DNA of 64,000 nt. Origin: Schizochytrium sp. TIO01 (Eukaryota; Sar; Bigyra; Thraustochytrida; Thraustochytriidae). The translations under genes and the position numbers were made by a program. Within the stretch, counting starts at the first letter, position 1; each line of letters begins with the position of its first letter. The stretch covers positions 1,406,859 to 1,470,858 of the forward strand of contig SMSO01000006.1 of NCBI GenBank assembly GCA_004764695.1, in the 5' to 3' direction. The notes below the pieces were generated by a model. It did no database searches, had not been told where the DNA came from, and was given only the letters and a program-made list of their open reading frames with translations. Below, piece by piece: positions 1 through 11,760 of the stretch.

Positions 1-1100
1 GAAGCGCTGCTAGCTTGTAGTTTCAAGTACCTACCTACTTCACAGTACCACCAAGGTGTCGGAGTTCTGCGGAGTCTCCTTTCGATCACTCTTTTCGTTC
101 CAGTCGATCCGGCACCATTAACAGAAGGAGCTGAAGATCGAGTTAGCGGACTCCACCTCGAGTCAGGAAGGGCTGCGAGCTTGGTACGACGGCTAGCTTT
201 TGCCTTCTCCTCCTCCTCTTCGTCCTCTTCGGGCTTTCAGGCGGTTCCAACAGGTCAGGTGGGCCCGTGCCCTCGCGCTGAACGTTTTGCCGCGCCTCTT
301 TGGCCACCATAAAGGTGCCTCTTCGATCCCTCAAGTCACTCAGGTGAGACGTGCCGGCGATCTTGCCGGCAATCTAGCAGCAGCACCTGCCTCCTACTGC
401 CCAGGCCCAGCACAGAGAGCAGCCAGGAAGATAGACGGCCCTTGGAGGTGGGTATCGTGTCAACAGGCTTCGTGCTTGCGAGGTATCTTAAGGCCAGCGA
501 CCCCCGTCGACTTTGAACAGGCGATGGAAGACCATCGAGCTCAATCAAGATAGTGGGAAGCTGCGCCATGGTCCGGATTCGGAAAGCGCGGAGATCGCGA
601 TTGGGTGCGACTTTCCATCTTGAGTTGATCAACTCTCGTTCCCAAATTGAGAATGCTGGGAACAAATACATGCTGAATCTGCCTCGTCTTGCTCTGGCTG
701 GCAAAGACGGTCCAAGGCTTCGCTTGTCCTTTGGTTACCTTCATAGCTCGGGTCCTTGCTTTTATGTATCTCTGGTTTGTCTCTATCTGGCTGAAGATCT
801 TCAGTGAATCAACCAAGTTCCACCGGGAGACGGGGCAATTTGAGTGTTGTTTCTAGAGCTCTGCGCTGCACCTCCCGGCGACTGCAAAGAAGCCTGTGTT
901 TGCAAACTCGAAGTCAGCATCCCGAAGATTGCACGATCTTTTCATCGCAGAAGGTTGAATCGACTCTTCGAGCGCCCTTTATTGTTACCAACACGGGAGG
1001 AAAAGCAGAGACAAAACCTTTTATCTTATCTTCCTTCTCGTCTTATTATTTGGGTGGTTATATGATTGAGGATGATATTATACGTTTTCGCTAAAATAGT
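1..1100. other. GC-richer stretch with no supported gene
   Basis: Several short open frames occur on both strands, but none exceeds about 120 codons, none resembles a family I know, and they overlap one another. The composition is closer to exon or 5'-UTR sequence than the AT-rich DNA that follows, so an untranslated exon or the end of a gene outside the window is possible. I see no start or splice arrangement that decides this. Confidence 0.3.
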
Positions 1101-2004
1101 TCGAACAGAAAAACTTTTGAGTGCTAAGAATTTTTTTCTTTCTTTTAATGCTGCTTCTATATGTAACCTGTTTTCGCTACTTCCACTACCCTTGATGACT
1201 TTCAAGTTGTGTAATTCTGTCGATTACCTCTGCAGTATCCGCTAGTCAGCACGCACTAATCGTCCTCAGCACTTCAATTAAAGCATTCCTCGTTTCTTGT
1301 GAGAACTTTGACTTTGATCGATCGAGTTTGGGTTGTGCTTTCTTCTTGTAAAATAACAAGACGAGGGTGAAAAAGAAGTGTTTTTACTAAAAAGCTGTTC
1401 CCAGACTTGAGATCGTGCTGATATGTGAAATAACGGCAGATGGCACAGGGCAGAGCAAGATGGGAAAGGCTGCGAGTTGCAACGAACCCCTTTCTCAAGG
1501 TGGTTCTTTGATTAGACACAGTTTAGTGAGCGTCAAGCACGGAGATGCTGCGATTCAGAACGGCTGCTGGTCCTCCAGGATGTTCATTGTCCACTGCTCG
1601 CATACTGGTGTTAAGTGCTGCCGAAAGATCTCCCGTTCACTGCTCAAGGTCGAACCTTGATCGAGGCAGACATTTTTTAAAATTAAAAATAACTTTAACC
1701 ATTGACCATTTTAAAACTTTTTCTTTTTTTTAATAAATAAAAAGAACAGCACATCCAGAAGGTAGCGATATGAATGAACATCTTCCTTCCTAGCAGGTAA
1801 GGTATCTATTTACCTTGCTAGCGGTATTGTTCCAAGTGTTCCAGCAAACTTTTTAGGTTTCTTTTAAAGTGGTTCTCGCTGGTTCTTTGTATGCAGAAGC
1901 TAGTGCCGACTCTTTTCAGGTTCAGCAGACAAGGACGACGCGAACTTCGTTTTGGGCATGTTTCATAAATTCTTGAACCACTTACTGAGATATAGTTTGT
2001 ATCG

Positions 2005-2054
<50 letters not shown>
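2005..2054. repeat. (TTGA)n microsatellite
   Basis: About twelve uninterrupted TTGA units. The apparent open frame across it, a run of Asn-Gln-Ser-Ile, is produced by the repeat and is not a gene. Confidence 0.95.
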
Positions 2055-2447
2055 CACGAATGCATTCGTTGATTCATTTGCGAGAGCTCTCTAGGCTCTT
2101 CGGACGGACAGTCTGCTGGCAAAGTCTGCGACCGACGTGGAAAGACGACCTCTCTTCGTTCTGCTCAGCAGCAGGCAAGGGCCTCAGCGCCGAGAGGGTC
2201 CCATCCTTCTGAACCGAAGTAAGCAATCTTAACTCAGTCCAAGTTGGGAATCAGCACAAAACACATGAAAACGTACACGAACTCGTGTGCATATACATAT
2301 TTACATTCATACATACATACATACGTACGTACACATACACAGACGTTTGATGAGATATGTGCGACGAGTGAAACCTCTGCGGCGCATTGCATTTGTAACT
2401 TAGACCTGAGATTGATCTATGTATCTTCCAGTCAGTCAGTCACTCAG

Positions 2448-2502
2448 ACTGAATGAATGAATGAGTGAAGGAATGAATGAGTGAAGGAATGAAAGAATGA
2501 AT
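2448..2502. repeat. Degenerate (GAAT/GAGT)n microsatellite
   Basis: Tetranucleotide units of GAAT interrupted by GAGT and GAAG. A CATA/CGTA tract lies shortly upstream at about 2286-2342. Confidence 0.85.
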
Positions 2503-3154
2503 GCTGGAAGTTCATGTATATCTATTGCAGAGATTTGTCGATGAAGATTTCAGATCGGAGCTCCGAGACCAGCTCGAAGAAAGAGACCGCACAGAGACAC
2601 AGACTGCAATCGTACGTACCAGCTGCAGAGGTTCTTCCTTCGCGAGATCCTGCAGGGCGTCGCTCGAATTTGTGGAGACGAGGGTTGCTGGCGCTCTGTT
2701 GGCGCACATGGCCGTGGCAATGGCCCATCAACAAAGAGTAATTACAGAGCGCATTTCATCAGCTTTGCATGACATATGCACTCCAACTTAATTACTCTTC
2801 CTTGAAAGACCCCGCTTCTTATTATTCGTAGTCTTCTCTTCATTCTGGTTCTTTCCTTCTCTGCTCTGGTAGGTAAAATTTAAAAAATAAAATAATAAAA
2901 TATAATATAATCAAAAAACTGAATTGAAAGCTTCTTTCGTTATGAGAGTAGATACAGCGATAGCAGCAACCTCATTCAACAATACTTTTTTTAAAAACCT
3001 TTTTTAAAACTTTTCTTCCTTTCCTTTCCTCTCTGAGCAGTGAGAACGAAAGAGAGCGCCTCCATCATGAGAGACCAATCGGTCAACTGCGCGCTCTTTG
3101 CTTCAACTGCCGTCTTGTTGCAAGGCCGATTCGGCTGCGCGCTTGGAGATGGCT

Positions 3155-3191
3155 TATTTGCATTTGCATTTGCACTTGCACTTGCATTTGC
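3155..3191. repeat. (TTTGCA)n hexanucleotide repeat
   Basis: Six copies of a 6-bp unit, TTTGCA or CTTGCA. A (GA)13 tract follows at 3299-3325. Confidence 0.9.
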
Positions 3192-3294
3192 CACTAACAT
3201 TGCATGCATTACGCATTCATCCATCCAGATCTTGAAGAGGCTTCTTTCTCCTCCACGGCCGAATAAGGAGCCGGACTGCGAAGAAAGCACAAAG

Positions 3295-3325
<31 letters not shown>

Positions 3326-5317
3326 TTCCAAATCACGGTGGTGGTCGATGCGAATTCCGCACATAAGGTAGATAGATAGATACCTTCTTTGTGAAGGTTG
3401 GTTCTTGCGATTTTTATGGTATATCACAGGCAAATGAACAGAATAGAGCATAACAACAACAAGTTAAAGGTTGAAGTACCTGTTAGCAGTTAGGTGGGTA
3501 ACGTGAGAAGAAAGCTTTCATGTCAGGCGCCAATGAGAAGTTAGTTGGTTGAAACGAGTCGGGCGGAGTTAATAAAGAAATGAGAAACGAAGAAATGAAT
3601 CTAAGAGGCTGAAAACAAGGAGGCTCCAGCTGGTTTGGGGAGTTTCATGCGAAGACTTCCTGACCGGTGGACGTTCAGCGCCGAGTGACTGCAGAAATCG
3701 AAGTCGAACACGCTCAGAAAAGGTCTCTCACCATCTCTCACACTCTCCTCCTGCATTCTCCTGCACTTCACTTCTTTCCGAATTCAAGTGCCCTCCAAAT
3801 TCAAGTGTCCAGAGGGCTGAGATTGATTAGCGATCAATCAATCGATCAGTCGATCAATTATTGAGTCAATCAATGAATCAATCCTCTGTAGCTAGTTCAT
3901 TTGAGTTAGTGAGTCTTGCTTCCTTGCTGATAGATAGATAGCAGCTCGCTCTAGGTGCCGCAAACAGTTGCTCTGCTCGAAAGGAGCGAGCGATGGCAGC
4001 AATACGTGCCAGAAGTAGTTTGCCAGCGATCTCTCGTGAAACGTGAAGCATCTGCATTACATAACTTGTCCTTTGTTCGTTTTCAACATGGGCCTCATAT
4101 TTATTGATATCAATCTATCTCTATATATTTATTCTTATTTCTATTTTTAAACATTTCTTCAAAAAAAATGTTATTCTTTAAAGATTGATTTTAAAATATT
4201 ATTTCCATTCGTGTTTTATTTTATTTTCTCAACATTTAATTTTTGAAAATCTGATAAATGAACGAAAGGCTAGAAAGCACCTACTTCTAACACTACGGGT
4301 CTATCCGACTACTTTGGGTGAAAGTGCGAAGGAATTACGGGAAGACGGACTTGGAAGAAGTTGGGCAATTTGCTGCAACGAGAGATGGAACGTCTGCGAG
4401 AACTGAAGTTCTTCGTTGAGACAGCCGGGCCACTTCAACTTGAGCTCGATCTGCGCTCCCGCAACCTCCACGGCTCACTCGCTCGCGAGGCGTCGTGGCT
4501 GCTCGTTTTCGAGAGTCGCCTTCCTGCCGAGATCTCCCCCTCCAGGTCGGCCGTCTGCCCAAGCCTTCGCCCTCCAAAGGGACAGATCCTCTGCTCGTAC
4601 ATTGTTTCTTCGATTCTCTCATCGCTCTTTTCGTCGGCCGCACTCGCCCTACGGGTACAGTTTACGGTAAGTAAATCCTTACTATGCATGCGCTCCCGCT
4701 TTCTTTTATCAGTTAGTTAACCTCTTACTTACTTGCGGTAGCAATAGTAGATAGGGAATACGGTGAGTAGGCGCTGCTAGGGGGTGTTCTGTTCTCTGGA
4801 CCCTCTACTTGCCAAGAGGAGGGGCAAAGAGGGGGGAAGGCGCGCTGAAAGCGCTGAGTGGAACAGCAGAACGATCTGTCCGCAAAGAGAGAGAAAGAGA
4901 GAGAAAAAGAAGCGAAGAGAAAGCAGAGACGGCTCCTGACTGATTGAGGCGCCTAGGAGTGTCTATGTTGCTGGTAGTAGTACGGCATGGAGCTTTTACG
5001 AAGAAGAAAAGTACTATTTAGAGAAATAATAAAAAGTTTTCTGTTTGGGAGATGTAATTGTGGAGTTCTCTTCTTGTTTGGAAAAAGGCACTGAAAGAGA
5101 TGGAGGAAGAGGAAGTATGGCGATGCTATGGTAAAGAGTAGCGGAGTCGTAGGGACCGTAGGAAGCTGTAATGGAAGGGCGGAAACTCGGAGCGCAACGA
5201 TGAGCAGAATCCAAACTCGAGATCCCAGCGAGCCAAGATATCAAGACAATAAAGTGAATCAAGGGCGAAGCAAAAGTGAAGCAAGGAAGCAAGATAAGCA
5301 AATCGGCATCAAAGAGA

Positions 5318-6217
5318 ATGGGTGCAGTTGAAGAAATCTCACTCTATGATCACGAGGTCAAGATGGGCAGCAGACAGAAGCGCCCAATGCCTGAAGAATG
5401 GTACGACCCTTTTACCCACCATGAACTCTACTCTACGCCTGCATTTGATGCATTTGAAGAAGAAACCTACAAAGAGAACAACAACAACAAAAACAAAAAC
5501 AAAAAGCAAAGGTGCTTGACATCAAGCTACGAGAGTTTCACAGAAGAGGACATCATCATCGGCAGGCAAGTTATGGATGTCTTGGGTGTCTCACCGGATG
5601 ATCTGCTCAAAGACGACGCTTGTATTGCCGAGATCGTTTTCCCCGATATGAGCTCCATGAGCGAAGACGAATGCCTTGACCTACTCTCAGAAGTCCACCC
5701 GATGAACAGCGCTGCAGATATCATGCCTGCACAGTCTGACTTTAAACCCACCATTTACGAGACCCCCTCCTCCCCCCTCGCATATGAGATGTCTTCCCCC
5801 TCTTCAGCACTGCCACGCATTATCCAGGGTGGCTATGAAGTACTTTTGCAAGACACCTCTCTCTTTGTAGGGCCAATCACCACTGGACCCTGGCGCAACG
5901 AGGAGGAGAAGCTCTTGCTCCACATTATGTACAGTTTCATCGATGCGGAGCTTCGCACCATGGCTGTTGTAGCCTGGAAGTCTGGCATCCACCGCCCTAA
6001 GCGCGCGATAGATAAGAAAATCAAGCGCATCCTGCGCTTCAACAAGTGGCGCGAACGCGATGTCCCCAGTGCACAGCAGGAGATCCTTCGACTCCTCAAA
6101 GAGAAGAACTTTGGCCCTATCACCCAGGAACAGTACGTAGAGCTCAACAGGGTTCGCGACGAGCTCCATCTTCTTGGGCTCCCCTCGTTTCCCCTTTTGA
6201 CCCCCGATGCCTTTTAA
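5318..6217 (+). CDS. Hypothetical protein with a possible SANT/Myb-like domain
   Basis: 299 residues from ATG 5318; the frame is open further upstream, but only through a GTG at 5276, so the ATG is preferred. I do not recognise the family. Residues 53-63 are an Asn/Lys run. Residues 74-127 are acidic with short hydrophobic helices. Residues 190-250 read like a diverged SANT/Myb helix-turn-helix: a Gly-Pro-Trp start, an acidic Glu-Glu-Glu-Lys helix, then a basic segment rich in Lys and Arg closing on Trp244. The spacing does not fit a textbook Myb repeat, so a DNA-binding role is only suggested. Many Ser/Pro pairs at 150-165 look like a disordered linker. The gene is convergent with RPF1 777 bp away. 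Confidence 0.75.
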   Translation: MGAVEEISLYDHEVKMGSRQKRPMPEEWYDPFTHHELYSTPAFDAFEEETYKENNNNKNKNKKQRCLTSSYESFTEEDIIIGRQVMDVLGVSPDDLLKDDACIAEIVFPDMSSMSEDECLDLLSEVHPMNSAADIMPAQSDFKPTIYETPSSPLAYEMSSPSSALPRIIQGGYEVLLQDTSLFVGPITTGPWRNEEEKLLLHIMYSFIDAELRTMAVVAWKSGIHRPKRAIDKKIKRILRFNKWRERDVPSAQQEILRLLKEKNFGPITQEQYVELNRVRDELHLLGLPSFPLLTPDAF

Positions 6218-6994
6218 ATCCTTCCTACTGTATCCTATTGTTCCACTCTTCGATCTTTTCCAAAAGACTCGCGACGAATGACCGGGCGCTCCTCCGCAAG
6301 TAAACAAAAATTGGAGCACCATGTTATACTATATATTTTTCCACTTTGTAATTACTTTCATAAATATTCTTTCCTATCGTATCTGTCCATTTCAAAGCTG
6401 ACTTATTTGCATCTCGCATTGGAGCCGCAAGTTAGTAGAGATCCAAACCATAGAAGGGTTCGAAAGGGGAATAATCAAATTAGGAGAAATAACAGGTTAA
6501 AAACAGTTAGGTGTTTTAAATGTTTACGTGAGTGCTCGAAATTTGGGGGATTGCTTTTAGGATCCTACATACCTCAACTGAGTTTAATACGAATTGAAGG
6601 GAAAAAACAGTCACAGGGAGAAGGGATCCTGAGTTTCGTAAATGTGTATGCTGTAAAAGCTGTAAGTAATATTTGAACATGATAAGCGCATTGAGCGCAA
6701 GGAAAAGCAAACGAAAGCAGCCCACATGCGTGGTAGGTATACATACATACGTCCACCACACGCTTGAAAGCTTCTACTCTACTAGGATTGGGATATCTGA
6801 ATCAAATTTAGGCTCTGCGAATTAACGAGCCAACTGAGCCAAAGTGAAATATATATATCCAAAAGAAGAATCTGGTCGATTACAGGCAGGCCTGAACTCC
6901 TGCATGTTTGTTTGATTGTCTTCTTGCTTCCCAGGTACCTTAGTCTTTTTGAAGGGGTACTTTAGTATGCCGTCCCGATTCCTCTTTAAACTGT
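6218..6994. other. Spacer between convergent genes
   Basis: AT-rich sequence between the stop of the upstream gene and the stop of RPF1, presumably holding both 3'-untranslated regions. I see no further gene. Confidence 0.5.
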
Positions 6995-7894
6995 TTAAAG
7001 AGCAAACTTGCGCTTTGATGTCTCGTCCTGCTTGCGCTTGTGGACCCACTCGTACTCACCGTGCTCTGTGTCAAATGCATCAGACATAAGCCAGCGCATC
7101 TTGAGAGTGAAGCGAGGACCAATCTCGTGCAAGCGGGCCTTCTTACCATCCTCCGTAAATTGGTAACGATGGTGACGTACAAAGATAAAATCACGTTGGT
7201 TGTGGAAAGTTACCACGTTTCGGCCGCGGAACTCGGGCTCGTGGTTAAAGAGTGAGCCGAGGAAGCGACCCACACGATGACCAATACGTGTTTGGAAGCG
7301 GTTCAAGATGATCTCCGGCAAGTGATCAGATTTGGTTGCATGACCCCGAATATCCTTAGCATGCTTGATACTGCTGACCTTGAAAAGCATGGTAGGTCCC
7401 ACCGGCAGATGAATTACGAGCATTTGGTTGCACTCCTTGGCCTTCTCACCGAGGACAACAAGATGAGTGAACTTTTTGTTGTGGGCCCACTTCTTAATAT
7501 CATTGAGTGCGTACTCACGACGCGGGTAAAAGAACGCGTTAGGGAACATGATCATAAGGTCAGAGATGAATTTGAAGAGAGCGCCCGACGGCCGAGGGCG
7601 GGTGGTGATCATGAGCTTGGGCTTTTTCATGTTGCTAAAGTATTCGGCAAATTCATCCTGTTCCTCGTCCGCAATGACTTCATTGTCATCGGGAGCCACG
7701 ACAGTATCATCTGGTTCACGCTCCGTGTCCAATGTCTTCGGGGCTTGCTTAGGGGGTGCCTCTTCGCCAAGCTCCTCAGCCTCGCGCTTCCGCTTCAGCT
7801 TGCGCTCCTTCTTAGCCTTTTCCTTATCAACCTTAAGACGCTGGCGCACCTGGGCACGCTTGGCCTTGTTACGAATCAGGTTCACGTCCACCAT
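6995..7894 (-). CDS. RPF1: Ribosome production factor 1 (Brix domain)
   Basis: 299 residues, about the length of yeast Rpf1. The family acts in the nucleolus in 60S subunit assembly and processing of 27S pre-rRNA. The N-terminus is very basic (Lys/Arg-rich to about residue 45), then an acidic linker rich in Asp and Glu, then a Brix domain from about residue 92. It shows the expected motifs: the Thr-Thr-Arg-Pro-Arg-Pro-Ser start, the Phe-Pro-Asn-Ala segment, the Leu-Pro-x-Gly-Pro-Thr-Met core, and the Asn-Arg-Phe and Gly-x-Arg-Val-Gly-Arg elements. The C-terminus ends in a basic tail. One exon; the ATG is preceded by a divergent promoter region shared with the gene at 10233. Confidence 0.95.
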   Translation of the reverse strand: MVDVNLIRNKAKRAQVRQRLKVDKEKAKKERKLKRKREAEELGEEAPPKQAPKTLDTEREPDDTVVAPDDNEVIADEEQDEFAEYFSNMKKPKLMITTRPRPSGALFKFISDLMIMFPNAFFYPRREYALNDIKKWAHNKKFTHLVVLGEKAKECNQMLVIHLPVGPTMLFKVSSIKHAKDIRGHATKSDHLPEIILNRFQTRIGHRVGRFLGSLFNHEPEFRGRNVVTFHNQRDFIFVRHHRYQFTEDGKKARLHEIGPRFTLKMRWLMSDAFDTEHGEYEWVHKRKQDETSKRKFAL

Positions 7895-10232
7895 GGTTTC
7901 TAGTCGCGATCAAAGAAGATATCGAGAAGCTACCTTCGGTTTCCAGAGATCCTCAGTATGTGTTTGCCGATTGATCAAGCGCTATCAATCAACCAATCCT
8001 AAGCAAAGTTACACCCGGCCCAGAAGTCTCTGCCGATAGCTCTGTCGCAGAGTCTGATCTTTACCCACAAAGTTTTTGCGAGTTTACTCACAACCACGTG
8101 CAACTGTTAAGCTAGCCTCGAAGCCGCTTTGACTGGTCCCGAGCGTCTGGTTCTTCCCTCCTTCCTATAATAGAACTAGCTAGGGGCAGCCCACCCGATG
8201 ATGTCGCACTCTCGCGTGCCGCTTCGAGGACCGATCGAGTCGACGCACGCCTCTCGAGGTCTTTCCAGCGATTGTTCTTGCTGCCTCTCCGCAGCCCCCT
8301 CGCGCTACCTCGCAGACCCGCAATTCTGCGCTTTCCCGACTCAGCGTCGCCAATTCCTGCCTTTGCTTGCCTGCTCCACCACCGCTTTCCTTGCCTGCGC
8401 AACCCTTTTTCCATTTTGCACAACCCTTTTTCTCCATCTCCCTATTACATTCCCCTGGTACCCACAATTCTACAATGCCCCCCATATCATATGCGCTATT
8501 TATGATGCCCATCTGCCTTCCCAAACTACCCCCAGGCCTGCCTTCGCGGAATGATTTTCATTCATTGGGAAGAGCTATGTAGGGAATAGGAACTCTTAGG
8601 CGCCGTATGAGCGATACGTTTGCTGGTAGTAGTAGTTAGCGCTCTTTAGGAATCAGTGGCGGAGGTAAAAAAACAATCAATCAAAAAAACATCAAAAAAT
8701 CAATCAAAAAATCAATCATTCACGATGAACTAAAATAAAAAATCATGACTGAAATGCGCTGTTTTTAGCACATTGGGTGCAAAGTCGATGTCGATGGCAG
8801 TGTCTCTGAGCACCGAAGGCACCGAAGGGAGCACGGGACTGCAGGAGAGAGCTGGAGCGTGGTGGTTTGGTCTGGAGAAGAACGAGTTCTGCGGCCACGG
8901 GTTCGAGCTTTTGCAAATCTGGCTTGGAATCGATTCCCCTCTCAACGTCTAGTTTAGTTTAGTTTAGTTTAGTTTTATTTATTTATTTATTTATGGTGCG
9001 GGATCTCTAAGTCTGCAGGAAAGGGCCAAAGCTGCCTCGCTTTGAGGCAGGCTCGGGAGGATCTTGAGCTAATGAGGCACATTTACACTCGCGAATTCGC
9101 AGCGCCTGCGAACTCATTCATTGGTTCATGACACGCAATCTTCATCGAGAGTTGAACCTGAGATCGATTGATGGAGTTTTCACTGTTCAATGTGCATTTG
9201 ATTAGTTTGATAAGTAATATTGCTTTTTCCAACTAGGTGTCCTATGGTTACCTCTATCTGCCACGACTAGCCGGCGAGGAAGTAGATCAAAGTACACAAA
9301 GCCTGAAACAATGAAACAAGCCAACTCAACAACTGCAAGCGAACTAAATCGTTCCTGATACACTCAAAATCGAGCTTTCCCACCGCGACCTTGGACGCTG
9401 CGGGGGCCATTCGAGGCTTCACTGAGCAACGTATCTGCGAATCTCGAATTCTTTCGTCAATCTGAAGATTGTAACAGTCTCAATTTAATTCTGCTTTTCG
9501 ACACTACTACCGGTTACTAATAGAACACGCTATGCACCCTTTCTCTTTTTTTCTTTGCTTTTGTGCTTCAAAGAAGGAAGAAATAAACGTAGTATACTTC
9601 ATATGCCATATATAGATAGGCATATATAGGAATGAAAGTTCTAGTTCTAATTAAAAATTTAAGTGAATTTTAAAGTTCTTTCTTCGTTTAGTAATATTTG
9701 TTGGTTATTTTCGATTTAGTTAGATTTTATTCATTATAATTTTCTCTTATACTATTTTTCTCTGATATGGTGTTTGTTTGTTTCTGTTTTCGATGGCGTC
9801 GTTGCTGTCGCAGCTGAGCAAGCAAACCCCGAGACAGACTACAAGGAGGCGACGGACGAGGGCAAGCTGCTGGACCAACCAGGCCTGGCGCATAGGGCTC
9901 CAGGTTTGCTGCCAGTCACCCACCTGCACGCTCAACGACGTACATCATAGCAGCACAGAAATAAATCGCTCTTGAGGACAACCTCGACGACGTGGAAAAG
10001 GACGTGGAAAAGAGCGTGGCAAGAACAAAAGAGGGGCGTCTGAGGGCGCTCTGAGAATCGTGCTGTGTCCTGAAGAGAGAAGACAGAGGAAGCGGCGCAC
10101 AGAACTGCAAGAGGAGGCGTGACAAGAGACATTGCAGACCATTGCGTTCTGCGTCACTTCTCAGCACAAAGCAAATAATCATTGGCGCCAAGATCGCTGA
10201 GTTGGAGGTCGAACTCAAGCATTTTGGGCAAG
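7895..10232. other. Intergenic region between divergent genes
   Basis: 2.3 kb without a supported gene. 8100-8560 is pyrimidine-rich with several overlapping short frames that I do not trust. 8660-8720 carries CAAT/AAAAAT repeats. 9780-10232 is likely the leader of the gene at 10233. Promoters for both flanking genes must lie here, but no TATA box is convincing. Confidence 0.4.
8948..8993. repeat. (TTTAG)n followed by (TTTA)n
   Basis: Five TTTAG units pass directly into five TTTA units, suggesting stepwise slippage from one repeat type to the other. Confidence 0.9.
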
Positions 10233-10964
10233 ATGAGTGAAGCCGACAGACAGAAGAACAAGGGCGATGCGCTCAAATCCAAGGCATCCAAGAGCACGAG
10301 CGCTCTTGCAGCACTCGTGAACGAGGACCTTGATGATGACGATGATGATGATGACGTGGACGACTTGAGCCATGGGGGGCGCTTGGCCAAGTCCACACCA
10401 ATGGAGCCCGTGCTGCGCGGAATCATTAAGGTGAAGGATGGTAAATTGACGTGGAATGGAAATTGGGCCATGTCCAAGGAACTTTTTGCGGCCAAGGACA
10501 GGTCCAAGTTCAAGTACACATATGTCGGCGACGAGAAACGATTGAGTGCAACAAAGCCACCAAGTGGCAGGTATTCCGGCTACTTCCTGGTTAAAGAAGG
10601 GTCTTCTGCCACCAAGGTCGTGGAGAAGAAGGTTAAGCTCAAGTTTGAGCCCCAGGATGGCGGCGATGGTCTCATGAAAGTCTCGGGCTCTGGCAAGAAC
10701 CAATTCGGAGAGTTCTCGCTGGAGGGAAGGTATTGGCCTGAGCATGGCAAACTCAGTGTTAACAAGCTGTACAGGTCCCCTGATGAAGACTATGCTGAGG
10801 AAGAAGATGACGATGACGATGGCGCAATTGAAGAGGAGGATCCCGATGAAGTTGCAAAGGAACTTGCTGACCTTCAGGCCGACGCTGATGAAGATATTGA
10901 GCTTATCCGAAAGCGCATACGTGAGCAAGAGGACAAAGTATCTCGCAAAAAGTCAAAACAATGA
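10233..10964 (+). CDS. Acidic hypothetical protein with a beta-rich central domain
   Basis: 243 residues from ATG 10233; the longer frame starts only at a TTG. Not a family I can name. Layout: basic head (1-20); acidic run of eight Asp (34-41); a domain of alternating strands at about 59-180 with Lys-Leu-Thr-Trp, Ser-Gly-Tyr-Phe-Leu-Val, Gly-Lys-Asn-Gln-Phe-Gly and Phe-x-Leu-x-Gly-Arg-Tyr elements; a second acidic run (188-204); a charged helix ending in a Lys-rich tail (223-243). The repeated Gly-x-Phe/Tyr strands suggest a small beta-barrel or sandwich. Acidic flanks and the basic tail suggest a nuclear or chaperone-type protein, which is inference. Convergent with the RING/BRCT gene. Confidence 0.85.
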   Translation: MSEADRQKNKGDALKSKASKSTSALAALVNEDLDDDDDDDDVDDLSHGGRLAKSTPMEPVLRGIIKVKDGKLTWNGNWAMSKELFAAKDRSKFKYTYVGDEKRLSATKPPSGRYSGYFLVKEGSSATKVVEKKVKLKFEPQDGGDGLMKVSGSGKNQFGEFSLEGRYWPEHGKLSVNKLYRSPDEDYAEEEDDDDDGAIEEEDPDEVAKELADLQADADEDIELIRKRIREQEDKVSRKKSKQ

Positions 10965-11760
10965 GAACTCGGCTCTCTGTGTTGAACAAATGACTTTTCC
11001 CGGCAATTGATACCCTGGCTTTGACCTCCGTTGTTATGCCCACAATCCTTTCATCTGCACTTCATCACTCAGTGGCAACCCACAGCCTATACTATTCCCC
11101 TGGTGGATTCGGGGGGGGGATCAAACAAAGTATCCAGTCATCTACTATGACTACCCTGCGTGTATTACCTCTTCGTACAGCTCGTGCCGCTGCGCCCAGC
11201 GCCCAGCGGTTGTATTTGCAAGTTCGCTGCTGGTTTCAAAGATATGCCCATCTTTGGCAAGCATACGCGAGCCTCTCCACGCCCCCTGTATGCTGTAGGC
11301 TTTACATCTGTAAAAGGTGGTCTTAGTTCACCCTTCTAAATCTTTCTGCTCCTCGCCCACTTCATGTGCGCTTCGTTGATTATACACTTTGCAACCAACA
11401 TATGAAGATGGTTGACAGAAGTTCTTGTTTTCGTTTTCTTTTTACATTTTCTTCTCAGCATAAACACCTTCCGGCCCAATGATTTTCTGTTTCTTCAATT
11501 TTTCAAGTAGAGTATGCTCTCAAGATTTTATTTTTTTGCAAGATCCGGTCTTCAGGAGAAGAGGGAGGGGATCCCTTATATTCCCCGGCGCGCTCATAAA
11601 TCTACAACTAGTTGCTCATCGACGCTTTAAAATGTTCACCAAGAATCAAGTAGTAGGAAAACCATTTTCTTTTATCTTCTTTCGTTGTTTTAGCATTTAA
11701 ATTTACCTTCTCTTACGACTACATTACTGGACTCAACTTGCAGGACAAACATGAAAAAGT
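10965..11760. other. Spacer between convergent genes
   Basis: About 800 bp between two stop codons, likely both 3'-untranslated regions. Short frames here have no recognisable content. Confidence 0.45.

Larger units (their letters stand above)
1101..5317. other. Intergenic region rich in simple repeats
   Basis: About 4.2 kb of AT-rich sequence without a supported gene. It contains TTGA, CATA, GAAT, TTTGCA and GA repeat tracts listed separately. A GC-rich island at about 4340-4665 ends in a good splice-donor look-alike (GTAAGT at about 4667), so it may be a 5'-untranslated exon of the gene starting at 5318. That is only a possibility, because the acceptor cannot be fixed. Confidence 0.4.

Noticed and set aside
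1818-2057. Frame starting with Asn-Gln-Ser-Ile repeats
   Set aside because: Translation of the TTGA microsatellite.
7277-7903. 208-codon frame on the + strand
   Set aside because: It is the antisense shadow of RPF1, which has clear family motifs.
10215-10928. 237-codon frame on the - strand
   Set aside because: Antisense to the acidic protein; its hydrophobic runs of Ile and Val come from GAT/GAC codons read backwards.
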